A stretch of 9,771 nt of DNA from an uncultured Terriglobus sp. (GTDB taxonomy: Bacteria; Acidobacteriota; Terriglobia; Terriglobales; Acidobacteriaceae): contig CALMRM010000076.1 in assembly GCA_937871605.1 (NCBI GenBank), forward strand, positions 510-10,280. Reading direction: 5' to 3'. The translations under genes and the position numbers were made by a program. This document shows positions 6,474 to 9,771 of the stretch, one piece after another. Position 1 is the stretch's first letter. The number at the start of each line of letters is the position of its first letter. A model generated the notes under the pieces. It did not search any database and was not told the origin of the DNA. It saw only the letters and a list, made by a program, of their open reading frames with translations.

Positions 6474-7283
6474 TTAGCTGCTCAAAAGCAGTGCAGAGGC
6501 GCGCTGAATGCCATCCGCGAACGCCTCCGCAGGCGGTACGCCCATGAAGACGGTACACCCATTCGGCAGCCGCAGGGTACCACCCGCGTCCGGCATGAGC
6601 CAGTGCCGTTTCACCGCGTCGAACACCCCGGTAGCCGCCCGCAAGACCGTGCCGGCATAGATCATGCTGCGCTCGCCCACCACCAGCGAGCCGTACAGGC
6701 CGCAGTTGCCGCCCACCACCACGCCACGCTCCAGCACCACGGCCAGCGCTTGCTCCGGCAGCAGCGACCCCGCCAGCATGGAGCCGCAGCCCACCACCGC
6801 GCCCTCGCCCAGGAGAACGCCCGAGCCCAGCAGGACGTGCGAATCCACCTGCGCACCCTCCAGCACCGCCGCGCCCGCCTGCACCGTGGTCGGCGGCATC
6901 ACCGCGGAGCCGGGGGCCAGGTACGCACCGCGCCGCAGAAAGCTGCCCGCGGGTACCCGGCAGCCTGCAGGACGGTCGTCACGCCAGCCCAGCGAATCCA
7001 ATTCCCGGCCCGGGAGCGGCCCCGGTTGCGGCTGCAATTCCCCGGCCCCGCTCAACGCCACCAGCGCCCGCTTGATCCACACAGTGGAGCGCCACTCGCC
7101 CAGGCCATTGCCCTCCGTCACGCGCAGGTGGCCGCTTTCCAGCGCGTCGCACAGGTCCGCCAGCAGGGCTATGCCTTCCCCGGAGCGCAGGCGCGCCCGC
7201 CGCTCGACATCACTGAGCCGCCCGGCCGCCAGCAGGTCAAAACGGTGCTGCAGCTCCATCGCCAGTGGCAGTTCTGAATCCAT
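6474..7283 (-). CDS. DapD-like left-handed beta-helix protein, probably catalytically altered
   Basis: 269 aa. DapD makes N-succinyl-2-amino-6-oxopimelate in lysine/peptidoglycan precursor synthesis. Similarity runs nearly end to end. DALESGHLRVTE and VWIKRALVALS (residues 47-78) match the N-terminal DapD helices (ALLDSGALRVAE, WLKKAVLLS). FLRRGAYLAPGSAVMPPTTV (115-134) matches the start of the hexapeptide beta-helix, and GAQVDSH includes D147 at the place of the catalytic aspartate. The segment matching IGARSEVVEG reads VGGNCGLYGS, so the second catalytic residue, a glutamate, appears to be glycine (G195). The C-terminal end also departs from DapD. This is from remembered E. coli and mycobacterial DapD sequences, not a computed alignment. 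ATG at 7283 was chosen over an upstream TTG (7337), whose extra residues match nothing. It heads the leftward gene block, so I infer modification or binding for T6SS cargo rather than lysine synthesis. Confidence 0.83.
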   Translation of the reverse strand: MDSELPLAMELQHRFDLLAAGRLSDVERRARLRSGEGIALLADLCDALESGHLRVTEGNGLGEWRSTVWIKRALVALSGAGELQPQPGPLPGRELDSLGWRDDRPAGCRVPAGSFLRRGAYLAPGSAVMPPTTVQAGAAVLEGAQVDSHVLLGSGVLLGEGAVVGCGSMLAGSLLPEQALAVVLERGVVVGGNCGLYGSLVVGERSMIYAGTVLRAATGVFDAVKRHWLMPDAGGTLRLPNGCTVFMGVPPAEAFADGIQRASALLLSS

Positions 7284-7290
7284 TGCCTTT

Positions 7291-7321
7291 TTGACCTCGC
7301 AACCAACCCCTACTGTATAGC
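7291..7321 (+). promoter_or_regulatory. Candidate sigma70-type promoter for vgrG2
   Basis: TTGACC (7291-7296) is followed by TATAGC (7316-7321) with a 19-base spacer, in the only divergent gap of the window. The -35 is good but the -10 and spacing are suboptimal, and the leader to the GTG start would be about 165 bases. No comparably good leftward promoter was seen. Confidence 0.25.
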
Positions 7322-7323
7322 CC

Positions 7324-7343
7324 GGCGGATGGCACAATCCGTC
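7324..7343. repeat. Short inverted repeat in the divergent intergenic region
   Basis: CGGAT (7326-7330) and ATCCG (7337-7341) form a perfect 5-bp inverted repeat around GGCACA. With the outer bases the arms read GGCGGAT and ATCCGTC, with one mismatch. It sits just downstream of the candidate rightward promoter, where a regulator could serve both gene blocks. In GC-rich DNA such short arms may be chance. Confidence 0.3.
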
Positions 7344-7492
7344 CGCTGTTGCCTCACACCACAGGTACTATAGGAGGCGACGCGGCAGGCGAGTACGTTT
7401 GCGCCAAAATCCGCGCCTGCACATCCCCCGACCCACACGAGAATGCCGATGCCATCCGTTCGCCCCATGCCGCCCCGCCGAGGTTCGCGCTA

Positions 7493-9319
7493 GTGCAGGG
7501 CGCGGCGGTGTCGCTGGGCGGCTTGCTGATCGACGACGCCATCCTGACAGGCGTGGTCGTCGAGCAGCGGCTGAATGCGCACTCCTTCTGTGAACTGCGC
7601 TGCCGCAGCACCATGGACCGGCCCATCCCCGGCGAGGACGCTCTGGGTGCGGCCTGCGCCGTCAACACCACGGGCGAGGACGGCGCGCAGCACATCGCCT
7701 TCAAGGGCACCGTCATGGATGTAGCCGTGACGCACGAGGTCTTCGGCAGCTACACCTGCGTGGTGCGCGCCGCGTCCGACTCATGGCTGCATGACCGCGC
7801 ACCGCGGGTGGCGCGCTTTCCCGGGTCGCTGGCTGCCGTTGCCGGAACATGTAGCGCGGCGTGTACCGTGCCGGACAAGCCCACGCCCGCCGAGTACGTG
7901 CAGTACGGCGAAACCGACTGGCAGTTCCTCTTGCGCGTGGCCGATGACCACGGCGGCTGGATCCGCACCGCGCTGGGCGGCACCGAGGTGCGCAACACCT
8001 TCGACACAGCCGTGCCGCTGGTCTACCGCGACCACTACGGACTGTTGGAGTTCCACATCGAAGGCCAGCTGCGGCCCGCCAAAATCGCGGCTGCGCAGTA
8101 TGACTCTTCCGTGGCCACCAGCTCCGTGCTGCCTGGCGAAAGCAAAACGCCCACCTTTGAGCAACCGGGCCAGAAGATGGCCTCTGCCGTGCAAAGTGGA
8201 TCGTCGTCGCAGGCGCTGCTGGGCTTCTCCGCCCGCTCCCGCTCCGGCAGCAACGCCGACATGCAGCAGCGCGCGCAGTTCGATGCGGAGCGCGCACAGG
8301 GTGGCGCGGTCACCGCGGGCGGCACCAGCCGCACCCTCGGCCTGAGCGCGGGCGGCGCGGTGAACGTGCAAAATCTCGGCGAGGCCGACGGCACCTGGAA
8401 CCTGCTGGAAGTGACGCACACCTGGACGCAGCAGGAGTACAGCAACACCTTTACCGCCACGCCGTGGACCACGTGGCGCAGTGCGCATCCGCCGCAGCGC
8501 ACCCATGCGCCGGGTGTGCAGGTGGCCCGCGTGGTGAGCAATGTGGACCCGCAGCAACGCGGGCGACTGGTGGTCAAACTCTTTTGGCAGGGCGACACCT
8601 TGCTGCACGCGCCCATGGCCAGCCTCCACTGCGGCGCGGGCTTCGGCTTCGCGTGGATGCCCGAAGTGGGAGACGAGGTGCTGGTCGGCTTTCAGGACGC
8701 AGACCCGGAGCGCCCCGTCATCCTGGGCAGCCTGTGGAACGCCCTGCACCCGCCGCCACGGGACCAGTTCGCCACCGCCGACGAGAGCATCGACAGCAAC
8801 AACTACGTCAAGCGGCTGGTGACCAAGAGCGGCATCCGCATCCACATCACCGACACGCCCGGCAAGGAATCCATTGCACTGGCCACACCCAGCAGCAACA
8901 CCCTGATCCTGTCGGAACACGTGGCGGAAACGGGCCGCCCTGCCATCGCCATGGGCACCGAGGGCGACATCATCCTGCGCGCCGCGGGCCGTGTGCACCT
9001 CCGCAGCAATCACGCCTCGGCCCACATCGACAGCCACGAGCCGGAACCAGTCAACGTGGAGTTCCGCCGCACCTACTGGGACGGCACGCCCATCCCCAAC
9101 GTGCCCTACACGCTGACGCTGGCCGACGGCACCACGCAAACGGGCCGCACCGACAGCAGCGGCTGGGCCCAGCACACGGGCGTGCGCGCGGGCTCCGCCT
9201 CTGTCACCTACGGAGACAACAAGAACACGCCCAAAAGCAGCGCCACCATCGCGCTCCACGACGATTTTACCGACCTGGCCAACGCCGCTGCAGCACCAAC
9301 CACCACGGAGCAGGCATAA
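7493..9319 (+). CDS. vgrG: T6SS spike protein VgrG with transthyretin-like C-terminal module (VgrG2)
   Basis: 608 aa, complete. The gp27-like base occupies about residues 1-330 (YGETDWQFLLRVADDHGGW near 140). The gp5 OB fold follows with VARVVSNVDPQQRGRLVVKLFW and GDEVLVGFQDADPERPVILG near residue 393. It continues with YVKRLVTKSGIRIHITDTPG, shared with VgrG1. From about residue 516 to 592 a beta-rich module (VEFRRTYWDGTPIPNVPYTL, then GRTDSSGWAQHTGV) looks transthyretin/prealbumin-like. In enteroaggregative E. coli such a VgrG module binds the phospholipase effector Tle1, so this one probably recruits the next gene's product. The frame opens at TTG 7349, but GTG at 7493 is preferred. GAGG lies nine bases upstream, and from there VQGAAVSLGG aligns without gaps to VgrG1's MQAPFISLGS, both reaching QRLN at residues 25-28. 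Confidence 0.95.
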   Translation: MQGAAVSLGGLLIDDAILTGVVVEQRLNAHSFCELRCRSTMDRPIPGEDALGAACAVNTTGEDGAQHIAFKGTVMDVAVTHEVFGSYTCVVRAASDSWLHDRAPRVARFPGSLAAVAGTCSAACTVPDKPTPAEYVQYGETDWQFLLRVADDHGGWIRTALGGTEVRNTFDTAVPLVYRDHYGLLEFHIEGQLRPAKIAAAQYDSSVATSSVLPGESKTPTFEQPGQKMASAVQSGSSSQALLGFSARSRSGSNADMQQRAQFDAERAQGGAVTAGGTSRTLGLSAGGAVNVQNLGEADGTWNLLEVTHTWTQQEYSNTFTATPWTTWRSAHPPQRTHAPGVQVARVVSNVDPQQRGRLVVKLFWQGDTLLHAPMASLHCGAGFGFAWMPEVGDEVLVGFQDADPERPVILGSLWNALHPPPRDQFATADESIDSNNYVKRLVTKSGIRIHITDTPGKESIALATPSSNTLILSEHVAETGRPAIAMGTEGDIILRAAGRVHLRSNHASAHIDSHEPEPVNVEFRRTYWDGTPIPNVPYTLTLADGTTQTGRTDSSGWAQHTGVRAGSASVTYGDNKNTPKSSATIALHDDFTDLANAAAAPTTTEQA

Positions 9320-9322
9320 CGC

Positions 9323-9771
9323 ATGGCGTGGATGGACGATCTATGGCACGAGGTGGTCGGCGATGCGGCAGCGTCGCTGGACTGGCTGAAGCAGGTGGTC
9401 TTTGGCGAGTTTGACGACCACCAAAGCACCAGCGCCCTCATCGCCCAGCTGCTGGCCAGCTTTGTGCCCGGCGTGGTCATCGTCATGAGCGCGCGTGACA
9501 TGACCGCGGTCATCATCCGCATGGTGCGCCACCCCGACAAGCGCGAAAGCGTCATGGAGTGGATGATCCTGGTGGCCTGCGCCCTGGGTCTGGTGCCCGC
9601 GCTGGTGGGTGCAGCGGCGGGAGTAGCCGCGGCAGGCGTGGGCGCAATCGTGGGCGGCCTGGCGGGCGACGAAGCCGGTGCCGCCATACGCGCCACGGCG
9701 CTCTTGCTGATTGAAGACGGCGGGCGCCTGCTGGAAAAGCTCATTGAGTTTCTACGCCGCTTCATCAAGGG
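9323..9771 (+). CDS. Putative T6SS cargo effector, N-terminal part only
   Basis: 149 codons are visible; the frame runs off the right edge. It starts three bases after the vgrG2 stop, so the two are almost certainly co-transcribed. The N-terminus is amphipathic (MAWMDDLWHEVVGDAAASLD), followed by LIAQLLASFVPGVVIVMSAR. A hydrophobic stretch comes next (about 81-114: MILVACALGLVPALVGAAAG, then Gly/Ala repeats), then GDEAGAAIRATALLLIEDGG and the basic helix LLEKLIEFLRRFIK. From memory this resembles the conserved N-terminal helical domains of polymorphic T6SS effectors, which carry variable toxin domains at the C-terminus; the toxin would lie outside the window. The Gly/Ala-rich helices could be hydrophobic segments that a chaperone shields or that enter a membrane. 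The ATG at 9323 has only a weak upstream GGAGCAGG. Identity as an effector rests mainly on position. Confidence 0.75.
   Translation, partial: MAWMDDLWHEVVGDAAASLDWLKQVVFGEFDDHQSTSALIAQLLASFVPGVVIVMSARDMTAVIIRMVRHPDKRESVMEWMILVACALGLVPALVGAAAGVAAAGVGAIVGGLAGDEAGAAIRATALLLIEDGGRLLEKLIEFLRRFIK

Noticed and set aside
6346..6558. N-terminal extension of the octad-repeat protein
   Set aside because: The added residues are Arg-rich with no family features and overlap the 3' end of the DapD-like gene. ATG 6345 has GAGGTG just upstream.
7781..9259. Long minus-strand frame opposite vgrG2
   Set aside because: It is low-complexity Ala/Arg/Gly/Val/His sequence with no motifs; the plus strand carries the VgrG domains.
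1..9771. CRISPR arrays, tRNA/rRNA genes, insertion sequences, attachment sites
   Set aside because: No regularly spaced direct repeats, transposase motifs, terminal inverted repeats or RNA gene signatures were seen on reading either strand.

Overview
This window looks like an accessory type VI secretion (T6SS) spike/effector island from a GC-rich Gram-negative bacterium. A proteobacterium, perhaps a betaproteobacterium, seems most likely from the codon use and VgrG style, but nothing here fixes the taxon. There are no rRNA or tRNA genes, CRISPR arrays, transposases or T6SS sheath/baseplate core genes in view.

Layout. A 209-bp divergent intergenic region (7284-7492) separates two gene blocks. 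Rightward lies a complete vgrG (7493-9319, GTG start) with a C-terminal transthyretin-like module. Three bases downstream begins a putative cargo effector (9323 to beyond the right edge) with a hydrophobic, glycine-rich N-terminal region. Leftward runs a same-strand block of eight genes. In transcription order these are a DapD-like left-handed beta-helix protein (7283-6474), a small protein with VgrG/gp5-type octapeptide repeats (6345-5608), two paralogous 160/161-aa membrane proteins (5554-5072 and 5049-4564), a 305-aa soluble protein (4511-3594), a third membrane paralogue (3568-3086), a 259-aa paralogue of the soluble protein (3053-2274), and a second vgrG (2246 to beyond the left edge, TTG start). 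The second vgrG carries an Ala-rich linker and a cysteine-containing C-terminal extension that is a plausible fused effector domain.

How the parts may fit. Both VgrGs have the gp27-like and gp5 OB-fold core, but only a short segment where many VgrGs carry a long beta-helix. A separate small protein in the leftward block carries that kind of octad repeat. The three membrane paralogues and two soluble paralogues are interleaved just upstream of the effector-bearing VgrG. This is the arrangement expected of duplicated immunity or chaperone genes, though neither family was recognised. The DapD homologue has kept the succinyltransferase fold but appears to have lost the conserved catalytic glutamate, so it probably does not make lysine precursors. 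Several genes use non-ATG starts, fixed by Shine-Dalgarno sites and by gap-free alignment of paralogues. The middle of the window (about 4560-6470) is visibly less GC-rich than the vgrG genes.
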